This document shows, in pieces, positions 18,400 to 29,687 of a stretch of 64,000 bases of DNA; position 1 is the first letter of the stretch; each line of letters opens with the position of its first letter. Under the pieces are notes generated by a model. The model was not told the origin of the DNA, ran no database searches, and was given only the letters and a program-made list of their open reading frames with translations. Origin of the DNA: Pseudomonas putida (GTDB lineage: Bacteria > Pseudomonadota > Gammaproteobacteria > Pseudomonadales > Pseudomonadaceae); contig NZ_CP109603.1 of NCBI RefSeq assembly GCF_025905425.1, forward strand, positions 4,480,501 through 4,544,500. Reading direction: 5' to 3'. The position numbers and the translations under genes were made by a program.

Positions 18400-20253
18400 A
18401 TGCTCAAACGCCTCGCTTACCTGGCGCTGTGTGCCTGCGCCCCTGTTCATGCTGCGCCTGCGCTGGATGAAGGCCGTATTCAGCAACTGGCCAGTACCCC
18501 CTACTGGATCGCCCTTGGCCACTACGAGACCGCCAAGCTCGGTGGCTGGCGAAGCTATGTGGACGACACCCAGTTCTTTCTCGCCGAGGATGGCGCGCAC
18601 CACCCGGACCAGGAGTTACGGGCCACGGTGCAGGCGCTGTATGCGCCGGCCAGCCTGGGCGACAAGCATGCCCAATGCGTCTTTCCGGCCCGCACCCGCT
18701 GGCTCAAGGAGCAACTGGGGCTGACTGACCTGCCACAGCCCGACTGCCAGGAATTCAAGACCTGGTACGCCTCGATCGACCCGCACAGCGCCGCGCTGAT
18801 CTTCCCGGCGGCCTACCTGAACAGCCCGTCGTCGATGTTCGGCCACACGCTGCTGCGCATCGACCAGTCCAACACCCGCAGCGACGACACCACGCTGCTG
18901 AGCTACGCGATCAACTTCGGTGCCTACATCGAAGGCAGCGACAACAGCATCCTGTATGCCTGGAAGGGCCTGATGGGCGGCTACCCAGGCCTGTTCGCGT
19001 TGATGCCTTACCAGGAGAAGCTGTCCGAGTACCGCAGCCTGGAAAACCGCGACCTGTGGGAGTACCAGCTGGACCTCACCCCGCAAGAGACCGGGCGCAT
19101 GGTCGAGCATGTGTGGGAGCTCAAGCAGATCCAGTTCGACTACTTCTTCTTCGACGAGAACTGCTCCTACCGCCTGCTGGAACTGCTGCAGGTGGCCCGG
19201 CCCAGCCTGGACCTGACCTCGCAGTTTCCGCTGACCGCGATCCCTACCGACACAGTCAAGGCCGTGCGCCAGTCTGGCCTGGTGTCCAGCGTCAACTACC
19301 GGCCTTCACGCGAGCGCGAACTGCTGGCCCGCGCCGAACCGCTCGATCATCACGAAAAGCAGCAGGTGCTGGCTGTCAGCGCCGATACCGCACGGCTGCA
19401 AAGCCCCGAATTCACCGCCCTGCCCCGCGAGCGCCAGGCGCTGGTGCAAGATGCCGCCTACCGCCTGGAGCGTTACCGCGCCAACGGCCAGGCGCGCGAT
19501 CCGGGCCAGGCCACGCGCAGCTTCGAGCTGCTGCGGGCGATCAACCGCAACCCGCCGCCTGCGCTGGATATCGAGCGCCCGGGGCTGCCCGAGGATGGCC
19601 ATGACTCACGCACCTGGCAGCTGGGTGTCGGTACGCGGGAAGACCGTGCCTACGCCGAGTACGGCCTGCGCATGGCCTATCACGACCTCAACGACAACGC
19701 CTACGGTTTCCCGCTGGGTGCGCAGATCGAGATTCTGCAGCTTAAAGTGCGCCAGTACGAAGGCAATGACTGGCAGGTACAGCGCCTTGACCTTGCCACC
19801 ATCCGCTCCCTGACGCCGCGTAACGAATTGCTCAAACCCTGGTCATGGCAGGTGACCGGCGGCCTGGAGCGGGTACCCGGCAAGCATGACGACGAGGTGC
19901 TGGTGAGCCATGTGAACGGCGGTGCCGGCGGTACCTGGCAACTGGCCGATGGCCTGCTGGGCTTTGCTCTGGGCACAGTGCGGGTCGAGCACCACAACGA
20001 CTTCGCCGAGTTCATCGCCCCGGCAGCGGGGTTCAACAGCGGGCTGCTGTGGCGCAACGGGCTGGGCAACCTGACGCTGGAGGCGAAGGGGGACTTCTTC
20101 ACCAATGGCGAGGTGCGGCGCAGCGTGAGCCTGAACCAGCAATGGGAAATCAGCCGCAACCTTGGCCTGCGGTTAAGCGCTTCGCGCGAATTCAGCCACC
20201 TGGCGACGGCGCAGAACGAGGTGATGCTGGAGCTGAAGTGGTACCACTACTGA
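18400..20253 (+). CDS. DUF4105 (Lnb N-terminal type) envelope protein
   Basis: A 617-residue exported protein: signal peptide MLKRLAYLALCACAPVHAAP, then a DUF4105 domain (about residues 100-330) with the conserved block FPAAYLNSPSSMFGHTLLRI, YAINFGAY, GLMGGYPGLF, FFFDENCSYRLLELL. The His and Cys of FGH and ENCSY look like a papain-like pair. The last roughly 200 residues alternate like a beta-barrel or beta-sandwich and end in WYHY. The domain has been linked to lipoprotein N-acyltransferase Lnb in Bacteroides. A similar activity here is only a guess. ATG 18400 is preferred over TTG 18391 because the signal peptide begins there. Confidence 0.8.
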   Translation: MLKRLAYLALCACAPVHAAPALDEGRIQQLASTPYWIALGHYETAKLGGWRSYVDDTQFFLAEDGAHHPDQELRATVQALYAPASLGDKHAQCVFPARTRWLKEQLGLTDLPQPDCQEFKTWYASIDPHSAALIFPAAYLNSPSSMFGHTLLRIDQSNTRSDDTTLLSYAINFGAYIEGSDNSILYAWKGLMGGYPGLFALMPYQEKLSEYRSLENRDLWEYQLDLTPQETGRMVEHVWELKQIQFDYFFFDENCSYRLLELLQVARPSLDLTSQFPLTAIPTDTVKAVRQSGLVSSVNYRPSRERELLARAEPLDHHEKQQVLAVSADTARLQSPEFTALPRERQALVQDAAYRLERYRANGQARDPGQATRSFELLRAINRNPPPALDIERPGLPEDGHDSRTWQLGVGTREDRAYAEYGLRMAYHDLNDNAYGFPLGAQIEILQLKVRQYEGNDWQVQRLDLATIRSLTPRNELLKPWSWQVTGGLERVPGKHDDEVLVSHVNGGAGGTWQLADGLLGFALGTVRVEHHNDFAEFIAPAAGFNSGLLWRNGLGNLTLEAKGDFFTNGEVRRSVSLNQQWEISRNLGLRLSASREFSHLATAQNEVMLELKWYHY

Positions 20254-20325
20254 CTCTTTGACACTGTTTTGACAGCTCGCCGACAAATCGCCACCTAGAC
20301 TCTCCAGCATCAACCGGAGGGTCTA

Positions 20326-20688
20326 GTGGTCATGTCGCGGTACTGGTTAGGCCTGTGCATTGCCTTTTTGCTGTCAGGGTGCGAAACCACCCACGAACAG
20401 ATGCTCAACCACGGTTACCCCCCCGCCTACGCCGATGGCTTCCAGGATGGCTGCAGCAGCGGCCGCCAGGCGGCTGGGCTGATGGTCGGGGACTTTCGCA
20501 AGGACGTGCCGCGTTACCTGCACAACCGCCAGTACGAAAGCGGCTGGGACGATGGTTTTCGCCAGTGCCACGCCCTGCAGAACAGCGAAGACCAGCGTGA
20601 ATACCGCGACCGCTACTGGGACCAACGCGACCGTGACTGGGAGCACGAGAAGGACCGCGATGCCGCACGGGCCTATCGCCACAAGTAG
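20326..20688 (+). CDS. Small lipoprotein
   Basis: A 120-residue protein with a lipoprotein signal (CIAFLLSGCETT, lipobox LSGC), a Tyr/Gly-rich middle (GYPPAYADGFQDGCSSGRQA) and a charged C-terminus rich in D/R/W (YRDRYWDQRDRDWEHEKDRD). Function unknown; membrane-anchored. GTG 20326 sits five bases after GGAGG and is preferred; ATG 20332 is the alternative. Confidence 0.75.
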   Translation: MVMSRYWLGLCIAFLLSGCETTHEQMLNHGYPPAYADGFQDGCSSGRQAAGLMVGDFRKDVPRYLHNRQYESGWDDGFRQCHALQNSEDQREYRDRYWDQRDRDWEHEKDRDAARAYRHK

Positions 20689-20754
20689 GTCGTAAACTGA
20701 CATCCCTTGAAACCGGCGGCCTGCCATCATGGTCTCCTGCACAAGGAGGCCACC

Positions 20755-21252
20755 ATGAGCCGAGCGTTCGTCAACGAAGACCAGGCCGCCGCCCAGGCCG
20801 ACCAGCCGGTGGAGCGGCGTGTCAGCGAGCAACCCAACTACGTCACCGCCCTGGGCCTGGCGCAATTGCAGCAACGGGTGGCCGAACTCAACACAGTGCG
20901 CAGCCAGTTGCAGGCCCAGGGCGAGCATGCAGACAAGCAGCGCCTGGCCGATGCCGAACGCGACCTGCGCTACTTCAGCGCACGGGTGCAGAGCGCCCAG
21001 GTGGTGCCTGCCGCAACCTCGCAAGACAAGGTGCAGATTGGTAGCCGGGTGAGGTTTGTGGATGAGCAGGGCCAGGCGCATGAGGTGCAACTGGTGGGCG
21101 AAGATCAGGCCGATGCGGGCCGCGGGTTGATCAACTGGGGCTCGCCACTGGGGCGGGCGTTGTTGGGCGCGGGGCCGGGGGATGAAGTGGTTTGGCGGCG
21201 GCCGGTGGGGGATCAGATGATCGAGGTGGTCGCCATCGAGGGTGAGGTTTGA
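20755..21252 (+). CDS. GreA/GreB-family protein
   Basis: A 165-residue protein with an N-terminal coiled coil (LGLAQLQQRVAELNTVRSQL...DAERDLRYFSARVQSAQVV) and a C-terminal FKBP-like domain (IGSRVRFVDEQGQAHEVQLV, INWGSPLGRALLGAGPGDEV). This is the GreA/GreB architecture, but it is divergent and begins with an extra tail, so a Rnk- or Gfh-like regulator of RNA polymerase is possible. ATG 20755 follows AAGGAGG. Confidence 0.85.
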   Translation: MSRAFVNEDQAAAQADQPVERRVSEQPNYVTALGLAQLQQRVAELNTVRSQLQAQGEHADKQRLADAERDLRYFSARVQSAQVVPAATSQDKVQIGSRVRFVDEQGQAHEVQLVGEDQADAGRGLINWGSPLGRALLGAGPGDEVVWRRPVGDQMIEVVAIEGEV

Positions 21253-21263
21253 GGGCCTTGGGG

Positions 21264-21415
21264 CTGCTCTGCAGCCCATTCGCGGCGCAAGGCCGCTCCC
21301 ACACAGGTTGGACTGCCCCCAAGAAGTTGGACACCAATCCAACCTTTGGGGGCAGTCCACAGGTTATGGGAGCGGCCTTGTGCCGCGAATGGGCCGCAAA
21401 GCGGCCCCAACAATC
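21264..21415. repeat. REP pair interrupted by a small palindromic element
   Basis: REP units at about 21273-21303 (CCCATTCGCGGCGCAAGGCC) and 21366-21408 (GAGCGGCCTTGTGCCGCGAA) face each other. The spacer holds the 49-bp palindrome described separately. Confidence 0.85.
21310..21358. mobile_element. Mini inverted-repeat element with IS3-like ends
   Basis: A 49-bp near-perfect palindrome: 13-bp arms GGACTGCCCCCAA / TTGGGGGCAGTCC enclose a second stem GTTGGA / TCCAAC. It is flanked by a 7-bp direct repeat ACAGGTT (21303-21309 and 21359-21365), as expected for a target duplication. The sequence ACTGCCCCCAAGAAGTTGGA resembles the ends of some IS3-family elements, so this may be a MITE mobilised in trans. 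Confidence 0.7.
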
Positions 21416-21420
21416 TTGAA

Positions 21421-22860
<1,440 letters not shown>

Positions 22861-22920
22861 TTATTTGGTGCGTTTTTATAAGTGTATACAAACCATCAAT
22901 AAATTTGTTAGCAGGAATGG

Positions 22921-23010
22921 CCTCTTCGCGGGGCAAGCCCGCTCCCACAGGGCCCTGTGCATACGGGTGATTCTGTGGGAGCGGGCTTGCCCCGCGAAGC
23001 GGCTAACACC
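22921..23010. repeat. Inverted REP pair
   Basis: Facing REP units at about 22921-22951 and 22974-23005 separated by 23 bases, between gdhA and ettA. Confidence 0.9.
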
Positions 23011-23026
23011 GATTTTATGCCAGGCA

Positions 23027-23053
23027 CAAAAATGGGGCCCCTGAGGGCCCCAT
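23027..23053 (-). terminator. Terminator after ettA
   Basis: Inverted repeat ATGGGGCCC / GGGCCCCAT with a T-run on the minus strand. Confidence 0.85.
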
Positions 23054-23075
23054 TCTTGTGCAACGCTAAACCCGC

Positions 23076-24743
23076 TTACTGGGCCAGCTTCTTGTGCCGT
23101 ACACGGTGCGGCTGGGCAGCAGCATCGCCGAGGCGCTTCTTGCGGTCGGCTTCGTACTCGGTGTAGTTGCCTTCGAAGAACATCACGTTCGAGTCGTCTT
23201 CGTACGCCAGGATGTGAGTGGCCACACGGTCCAGGAACCAACGGTCGTGGGAAATCACAATGGCGGCGCCCGGGAAGTCCAGCAGGGCTTCTTCCAGGGA
23301 ACGCAAGGTTTCGACGTCAAGGTCGTTGGACGGTTCGTCGAGCAGCAGGACGTTACCGCCCTCCTTCAGGGTCAGGGCCAGGTGCAGACGGCCACGCTCA
23401 CCACCGGACAGGTCCTTGACGAACTTCTGCTGATCGCCGCCCTTGAAGTTGAAGCGACCCACATAGGTGCGCGACGGGATCTCGTAGTTACCGATACGGA
23501 TCTGGTCGGAACCGTCGGAGATCTGCTGGAACACGGTCTTGGAACCGTCCAGGTCTTCGCGGCTCTGGTCGACGCAGGCCAGTTGCACGGTTTCGCCGAT
23601 TTCGATGCTGCCCGAGTCCGGCTGCTCTTTGCCCATCAGCATGCGGAACAGGGTCGACTTACCGGCGCCGTTACCACCGATCACGCCGACGATGGCGCCT
23701 TTAGGCATGGCGAACGACAGGTTGTCGATCAGCACGCGGTCGCCATAGCCTTTGGAAACGTTCTTGAACTCGATGACCTTGTCACCCAGGCGCGGGCCGG
23801 CCGGGATGTAGATCTCGTTGGTCTCGCTGCGCTTCTGGAACTCCTGCGATTGCAGTTCTTCAAAGCGCTGCAGACGGGCCTTGGATTTGGACTGGCGGGC
23901 CTTGGCGCCTTTGCGCACCCACTCCAGTTCCTCTTTCATGGCTTTTTCGTGGGCGCTCTGCTGCTTGGATTCCTGCGCCAGACGGTCCGACTTGGCCTCC
24001 AGCCAGCCCGAGTAGTTGCCTTCGTACGGGATACCGGCGCCGCGGTCCAGTTCGAGGATCCAGCCGGCGACGTTGTCGAGGAAGTAACGGTCGTGGGTAA
24101 TCGCTACCACGGTGCCGGGGAAGTCGTGCAGGAAGCGCTCCAGCCAGGCCACCGAGTCGGCATCCAGGTGGTTGGTCGGTTCGTCGAGCAGCAGCATGTC
24201 GGGGGCCGACAGCAGCAGGCGGCACAGGGCCACACGGCGCTTTTCACCACCGGACAGGTGTTCGATTTTCGCGTCCCAGGCCGGCAGACGCAGGGCGTCG
24301 GCGGCGACGTCCAGTTGGCGCTCGAGGTTGTGGCCATCGGCAGCCTGCAGGATCGACTCAAGCTTGGCCTGCTCGGCGGCCAGCTTGTCGAAGTCGGCAT
24401 CGGGTTCTGCGTAGGCGGCGTAGACCTCGTCCAGGCGAGCCTGGGCGTCCTTGATCACACTGACCGCTTCCTCGACCACTTCACGCACGGTCTTGGCTGG
24501 GTCGAGTTGTGGTTCCTGCGGCAGGTAACCGACGTTGATGTCGGGCATCGGACGGGCTTCGCCGTCGAATTCCTTGTCGACGCCCGCCATGATGCGCAGC
24601 AGGGTCGATTTACCCGCGCCGTTCAGGCCGAGTACGCCGATCTTGGCGCCTGGGAAGAACGACAGGGAAATGTTCTTGAGAATTTCGCGCTTCGGCGGCA
24701 CGACCTTGCTCAGCCGATGCATGGTGTAGACGTATTGAGCCAA
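23076..24743 (-). CDS. ettA: Energy-dependent translational throttle protein EttA
   Basis: ABC-F ATPase that gates the ribosome E site according to ATP/ADP level. The 555-residue length equals the E. coli protein. It has two ABC domains: Walker [10 protein letters not shown] and GGNGAGKST, signatures [13 protein letters not shown] and [13 protein letters not shown], Walker [12 protein letters not shown] and [11 protein letters not shown], with a linker containing [20 protein letters not shown]. The start is TTG 24743 (reading [11 protein letters not shown]), with GAGGGC upstream; the longer frame to 24821 is not conserved. Confidence 0.95.
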   Translation of the reverse strand: MAQYVYTMHRLSKVVPPKREILKNISLSFFPGAKIGVLGLNGAGKSTLLRIMAGVDKEFDGEARPMPDINVGYLPQEPQLDPAKTVREVVEEAVSVIKDAQARLDEVYAAYAEPDADFDKLAAEQAKLESILQAADGHNLERQLDVAADALRLPAWDAKIEHLSGGEKRRVALCRLLLSAPDMLLLDEPTNHLDADSVAWLERFLHDFPGTVVAITHDRYFLDNVAGWILELDRGAGIPYEGNYSGWLEAKSDRLAQESKQQSAHEKAMKEELEWVRKGAKARQSKSKARLQRFEELQSQEFQKRSETNEIYIPAGPRLGDKVIEFKNVSKGYGDRVLIDNLSFAMPKGAIVGVIGGNGAGKSTLFRMLMGKEQPDSGSIEIGETVQLACVDQSREDLDGSKTVFQQISDGSDQIRIGNYEIPSRTYVGRFNFKGGDQQKFVKDLSGGERGRLHLALTLKEGGNVLLLDEPSNDLDVETLRSLEEALLDFPGAAIVISHDRWFLDRVATHILAYEDDSNVMFFEGNYTEYEADRKKRLGDAAAQPHRVRHKKLAQ

Positions 24744-24896
24744 AACCAAGCCCTCTAAATAGGTAAAGACATCGACGAACGCCCGGCAGTGGGCCAGGGG
24801 GATGTGTTTACGGGGTGTCATTGAACAAAGTCGACCATTCTACGCCAACGCACGGCGTTGCATAGGAGGGTCGGGTGGGGGGATCAACAGGGGCCG

Positions 24897-24990
24897 CTGT
24901 GCGGCCCATTCGCGGGGCAAGCCCGCTCCCACTGGTCCGTAAGTTCGCACAGTACCTGTGGGAGCGGGCTTGCCCGCGAAGAGGCCAGAA
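24897..24990. repeat. Inverted REP pair
   Basis: Facing REP units at about 24905-24932 and 24956-24984 between ettA and the small Cys-containing gene. Confidence 0.9.
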
Positions 24991-25005
24991 CTGACCTTAA
25001 AAAGC

Positions 25006-25434
25006 TCAGACGTGACGCTGTTTAGCCTTGCCCCGCGGCAACCGGCAACGGTCGCCCTGCTCGGCCAGGCGCGCGGCCCAGGCAGCCTTGACGCTCATCC
25101 CGCCTTTGCGGGCAGGCTGTTCAACGGCCTTGGCCGGCTGCGCAGCAGGCGCACTGACAACCTTGGCAGCCGGCTTGGCCGCGACCGCTGTCACTGCCGC
25201 CTCTGCCGGTGCTGCCGCCTTAGCGGTCTTGCGCAGTTCGGCCAGCGACGGGGCCTTGCTTTTCGAGGCGGCTGCCGCCTCGGGTTTGACCAGCGAACGC
25301 TGGCACGACTTGCAGGATACGTCCGTGGTCACGGCAGTGCTGACAAGGGTCTGACTGCTGCGCCCACAGGCGGAATCGAGGCCATTGGAGGAAAAGTGAG
25401 TAACCAAAACCGAACATCTCCGAAGCGTTGTCAT
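25006..25434 (-). CDS. Hypothetical protein with CxxC and Ala/Lys-rich tail
   Basis: Frame of 142 residues starting MTTLRRCSVLVTHFSSNGLD. The N-terminal third holds a CxxC (DVSCKSCQRSL) and one further Cys (DSACGRSS), suggesting a small metal site. The rest is Ala/Pro/Lys-rich (KTAKAAAPAEAAVTAVAAKP) and ends in a basic tail (RLPRGKAKQRHV). It could bind nucleic acid. The start is uncertain because the frame is open upstream to 25719. Confidence 0.6.
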   Translation of the reverse strand: MTTLRRCSVLVTHFSSNGLDSACGRSSQTLVSTAVTTDVSCKSCQRSLVKPEAAAASKSKAPSLAELRKTAKAAAPAEAAVTAVAAKPAAKVVSAPAAQPAKAVEQPARKGGMSVKAAWAARLAEQGDRCRLPRGKAKQRHV

Positions 25435-25628
25435 TGAAGCGGGCGGCATTCTCGCACAGGTTGCAGGGGCTTGCCGAACCACGGGCCGCCACCACGACCG
25501 TCGGCAGGGCGAGCACCACCGGACAACTGGACTGGCACTTTGCCACAATCCTAGGCATGCTAGCCCGTTTCGGGTGTCCGGCCTTATAGTGCGCCACCGC
25601 GGTCTGGCAACCAGACACCGGCACCCAG

Positions 25629-28600
25629 GTGCATGATCAATCCCTGCCATCGCCAGCCCAATCGCAGGACCAACGCTTGACCAATCTCTCTCAACCGTCG
25701 TCGCTGCGTCCCACGCCAATGGCTCCCGTCGCGTCCCTGCGCGGGTCGATCAAGGGTGCGCTGGCCCTGTTGGCCCTGATTCTGCTGGGGCTGCTTTTGT
25801 GGCAGCTGTTCGCCCAGTTCAGCCATACCCAGGCCGACCTGCGCAAGCAGAGCCTGGAAGCCACCGCCGAGCTGGCCGACCACCTCGGCCTGAACATGGC
25901 GCTGAAGGCCCAGCAGGCCGTGAATGTGGTGCAGCCCTACGTCAATGCACCGACGCCTGCGGCCCTGCCCAGCTTGCTCGACACCCTGCGCCAACGCCTG
26001 CCCGCCCTGCGCGACATGGCCTGGCTGGCCCCCTCCGGGCAGATCCGCGCCGACAGCCTCGCCAACAGCCCAGACCGCCAACTGATTAGCGAGCTGCTCA
26101 CGCTGAACCAAGGGCGCCCTTACTTCTTCGCCAATGCGGCGGACAACAGCACCATTTACCTGTTGCTGCGCCAATCCGCCGAGCAAGACCGCGGCTATTG
26201 GCTGTTGCGCCTGTCGCCAGCCTACTACCGCACCCTCACCGTGCACCTGGACAGCCCAGGCCACCCCTTGTGGCTGCTGGAAAACAGCCGCAGCGGCGCG
26301 GTGCTGGACCGCCATGCCACCGCCCAGGCCAGCCCGGCGCCGCTGCAGAGCGTGATGCTGGCCTTTATCGACAACAGCACCTGGCAACTGCGCGGCCTGT
26401 TCGACGCCGAGCGGGCCCAACAGAAGTTGCTGCCGGCACTGATCGGCAAGTGCCTGCTGGTGCTGTTCTGCGCCCTGCTGCCGGTGCTGGCGCTGATCAA
26501 CATGCGCCGTCGCCAGCGCGCGCTGCAAGAAGACCGCCGGCGCTATCAGGAAATCTTCGAGGGCACCGGCGTCGCCCTGTGCGTGCTCGACCTCTCCAGC
26601 CTCCCCGGCCAGCTCGACCGCTACCACCTGCGCAATCGCGCAGCGCTCAAGCACAGCCTGGCCCTGGACCCGAACCTGCGCCGCGCGCTGCTGCAGGAAC
26701 TGAAGATCACCGAGATCAACCAGGTGGCGCGCCAGTTGCTCAACGTCGAGTGCCACGAAGGTGCCTGGCGGCGACTGATCGATGGCAGCGGCGATGGCCG
26801 CGACAGCATCGGCATGCAGCTGATTGATGCACTGATCGAACAACGCTCGCTGCTGGAGCTGGAAGTCCGCCTGCCGGCACCACTGGGCGGTGAACTGCAC
26901 CTGTGGCTGATGGCCCGCCTGCCGCTGCAGCGCCGCGACTACCAGGCGGTGATCCTCAGCATCAGCGACATCACCAGCCGCAAGCAGGTGGAATTGTCGT
27001 TGCTCGAACGCGAGAGCTTCTGGTCGGACGTGGTGCGTACCGTGCCCGACCAGCTCTACGTGCAGGACGTGCCCACCCAGCGCATGATCTTCAGCAACCG
27101 CCACCTCGGCCAGACCCTGGGCTACAACCGCACAGAGCTGGCGCAGATGGGCGACCGGTTCTGGGAATTGCTGCTGCACCCTGAAGACGCCACGCACTTC
27201 GAGGCACTGCGCCAGCATCAGCGTGAAACCGGCCACGCCCAGCCGTTGCATTGCCAACTGCGCTTCCGTCACCACGACGGTGGCTGGCGTTGCTACGACA
27301 TCCGCGAACAGGTGCTGACCCGCGACAACGATGGCCAGGTGACCCGCATCATCGGCGTGGGCAAAGACGTCACCGTGCAAATCGAGGCCAGCCAGTCGCT
27401 GCGCGACAGCGAACAGCGCTACCGCATGCTGGCCGAAAGCATCAGCGACGTGATTTTCTCCACCGACAGCCAACTGCAGCTCAACTACGTCAGCCCCTCG
27501 GTCAAAGCGGTACTGGGTTACCAGGCCGAGTGGATCTTCAACAACGGCTGGCAATCGATCATCGCCAACCCGGCCCAGCTGACCGGCATCTACAGCCTGA
27601 TGGAACGCGTCAGCAATGCCATGGGCGACTGCGAACAACTGGCCCAGTTGCGTAGCCAGTTGCCCACCCAATTGTTCCTGTTCGACTGCTTGCGCGCCGA
27701 TGGCCGCAAGATCCCGATCGAACTTCGCCTGGTGTTGGTGTGGGACGATCAGGAGCGCTTCGAAGGTGTGCTGGGGGTCGGCCGCGACATCAGCCAGCAG
27801 CGCCGTGCCGAGAAAGACCTGCGCATGGCCGCCACGGTATTCGAGCACTCGACCTCGGCCATCCTCATCACCGACCCGGCCGGCTACATCGTCCAGGCCA
27901 ACGAGGCGTTCAGCCGGGTCAGCGGCTATGCGGTCAGCGACGTGCTCGACCAACTGCCCGGCATGCTCACCGTCGAGCAACAGCAGGAAGGCCACCTGCG
28001 CTACGTGGTCAAGCAACTGCACCAACGCGGCAGCTGGGAAGGCGAAGTGTGGCTCAAGCGCCGCGACGGCGACCACTACCCGGCTTGGGTCGGCATCACT
28101 GCGGTGCTGGACGACGAGGGCGACCTGGCCAGCTACGTGTGCTTCTTCACCGACATCAGCGAGCGCAAGGCCAGCGAGCAGCGCATCCACCGCCTGGCCT
28201 ACTACGATGCCCTCACCCACCTGCCTAACCGCACGCTGTTCCAGGACCGCCTGCACACGGCCCTGCAACAGGCCGAACGGCAAAAGGCCTGGGTGGTGTT
28301 GATGTTCCTCGACCTGGACCGGTTCAAGCCGATCAACGACTCCCTCGGCCATGCTGCGGGCGATCGCATGCTCAAGGACATGGCCCTGCGCCTGCTGGCC
28401 TGCGTGGATGACGACGACACCGTGGCGCGCATGGGCGGCGATGAATTCACCTTGCTGCTGCAGCCGCGCTCAACCCGCGAGATGGCGCTCAACCGCGCCA
28501 TCCACGTGGCCGAGAACATCCTCGCCAGCCTGGTACGGCCCTTCGTGCTGGAAAACCGCGAATTCTTCGTCACCGCCAGTATCGGCATCGCCCTCAGCCC

Positions 28601-29507
28601 ACAGGATGGCAGCGAGCTGAGCCAGCTGATGAAAAACGCCGACACCGCGATGTACCACGCCAAAGAGCGCGGCAAGAACAACTTCCAGTTCTACCAGGCC
28701 GAAATGAACGCCAGCGCCCTGGAGCGCCTGGAGCTTGAAAGCGACCTGCGCCATGCCATGGAGCAGAACGAGTTCATCCTTTACTACCAGCCGCAGTTCA
28801 GCGGCGATGGCAAGCGCCTGACCGGTGCCGAAGCCCTGTTGCGCTGGCGCCACCCAACCCGCGGCCTGGTGCCGCCGGGCGATTTCATCCCGGTGATCGA
28901 AGAGCTGGGCCTGGTGGTGGATGTCGGCGACTGGGTGCTGCGCGAAGCCAGCCGCCAGCTCAAGGCCTGGCACAAGGCCAAGGTGCGGGTGCCGAAGGTG
29001 TCGGTGAACATCTCGGCGCGGCAGTTCTCCGACGGCCAGCTGGGCACGCGCATCGCCAACATTCTGGAGGAAAGCGAGCTGCCACCGGCGTGCCTGGAGC
29101 TGGAGCTGACCGAAAGCATCCTGATGCGCGAGGTCAACGAGGCCTTGCAGATTCTGGCCAGCCTGAAAAACCTCGGCCTGAGCATCGCGGTCGACGACTT
29201 TGGCACCGGTTACTCGTCGCTCAACTACCTCAAGCAGTTCCCCATCGACGTGCTGAAAATCGACCGCACCTTCGTCGATGGTTTGCCCGAGGGCGAGCAG
29301 GACGCGCAGATTGCCCGGGCGATCATCGCCATGGCCCACAGCCTGAACCTGGCGGTGATCGCCGAAGGCGTGGAAACCCACGAGCAGCTGGAGTTCTTGC
29401 GTGAGCATGGTTGCGACGAGGTGCAGGGCTACCTGTTCGGGCGGCCGATGCCGGCGCATCAGTTCGAGGCGCAGTTCGCCAACGAGACGCTGTTCATGTT
29501 CCAGTAG
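25629..29507 (+). CDS. PAS-GGDEF-EAL membrane protein (c-di-GMP turnover)
   Basis: A 1,292-residue sensor enzyme. There is a TM segment at about residues 42-60 (GALALLALILLGLLLWQLF) and a periplasmic part to about 275. A second TM (LLVLFCALLPVLALINM) follows, then about four PAS domains (about residues 300-850, e.g. FEGTGVALCVLDLS, MLAESISDVIFSTDSQLQ, FEHSTSAILITDPAGYIVQA). GGDEF is near residue 935 (ARMGGDEFTLLL). The EAL domain has EALLRW near 1066, ELTESILM, DDFGTGYSSLNYLKQFP and AEGVETHEQ. Both active sites look complete. I see no RxxD inhibitory site before GGDEF. The start is unsure: GTG 25629 or ATG 25719. Confidence 0.9.
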   Translation: MHDQSLPSPAQSQDQRLTNLSQPSSLRPTPMAPVASLRGSIKGALALLALILLGLLLWQLFAQFSHTQADLRKQSLEATAELADHLGLNMALKAQQAVNVVQPYVNAPTPAALPSLLDTLRQRLPALRDMAWLAPSGQIRADSLANSPDRQLISELLTLNQGRPYFFANAADNSTIYLLLRQSAEQDRGYWLLRLSPAYYRTLTVHLDSPGHPLWLLENSRSGAVLDRHATAQASPAPLQSVMLAFIDNSTWQLRGLFDAERAQQKLLPALIGKCLLVLFCALLPVLALINMRRRQRALQEDRRRYQEIFEGTGVALCVLDLSSLPGQLDRYHLRNRAALKHSLALDPNLRRALLQELKITEINQVARQLLNVECHEGAWRRLIDGSGDGRDSIGMQLIDALIEQRSLLELEVRLPAPLGGELHLWLMARLPLQRRDYQAVILSISDITSRKQVELSLLERESFWSDVVRTVPDQLYVQDVPTQRMIFSNRHLGQTLGYNRTELAQMGDRFWELLLHPEDATHFEALRQHQRETGHAQPLHCQLRFRHHDGGWRCYDIREQVLTRDNDGQVTRIIGVGKDVTVQIEASQSLRDSEQRYRMLAESISDVIFSTDSQLQLNYVSPSVKAVLGYQAEWIFNNGWQSIIANPAQLTGIYSLMERVSNAMGDCEQLAQLRSQLPTQLFLFDCLRADGRKIPIELRLVLVWDDQERFEGVLGVGRDISQQRRAEKDLRMAATVFEHSTSAILITDPAGYIVQANEAFSRVSGYAVSDVLDQLPGMLTVEQQQEGHLRYVVKQLHQRGSWEGEVWLKRRDGDHYPAWVGITAVLDDEGDLASYVCFFTDISERKASEQRIHRLAYYDALTHLPNRTLFQDRLHTALQQAERQKAWVVLMFLDLDRFKPINDSLGHAAGDRMLKDMALRLLACVDDDDTVARMGGDEFTLLLQPRSTREMALNRAIHVAENILASLVRPFVLENREFFVTASIGIALSPQDGSELSQLMKNADTAMYHAKERGKNNFQFYQAEMNASALERLELESDLRHAMEQNEFILYYQPQFSGDGKRLTGAEALLRWRHPTRGLVPPGDFIPVIEELGLVVDVGDWVLREASRQLKAWHKAKVRVPKVSVNISARQFSDGQLGTRIANILEESELPPACLELELTESILMREVNEALQILASLKNLGLSIAVDDFGTGYSSLNYLKQFPIDVLKIDRTFVDGLPEGEQDAQIARAIIAMAHSLNLAVIAEGVETHEQLEFLREHGCDEVQGYLFGRPMPAHQFEAQFANETLFMFQ

Positions 29508-29687
29508 CGGGCCAGTGCGGTCTTTTGGCGCCGCAAAAAACGGACCTTGAAGTCAACTCCAGCCCAGGCAGGGCGCGGGATGCAACATGAAGGCCTTTGG
29601 TCCGCGACTTGACGTCACTTCATATGCCAGGCGCGAAGCAATCGGTTAGAATGCCCACCCAATTCAGCCCGATCCTTGAGGACCGCC

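Noticed and set aside
23094..24758. Plus-strand frame (554 codons) across ettA
   Set aside because: Mirror of ettA codons; no motif, whereas the minus frame is a clear ABC-F protein.
25584..28352. Long minus-strand open frame (922 codons) across the GGDEF/EAL gene
   Set aside because: Antisense shadow caused by high GC; the product is V/Q/A-rich with no domain, while the plus frame has full PAS, GGDEF and EAL motifs.
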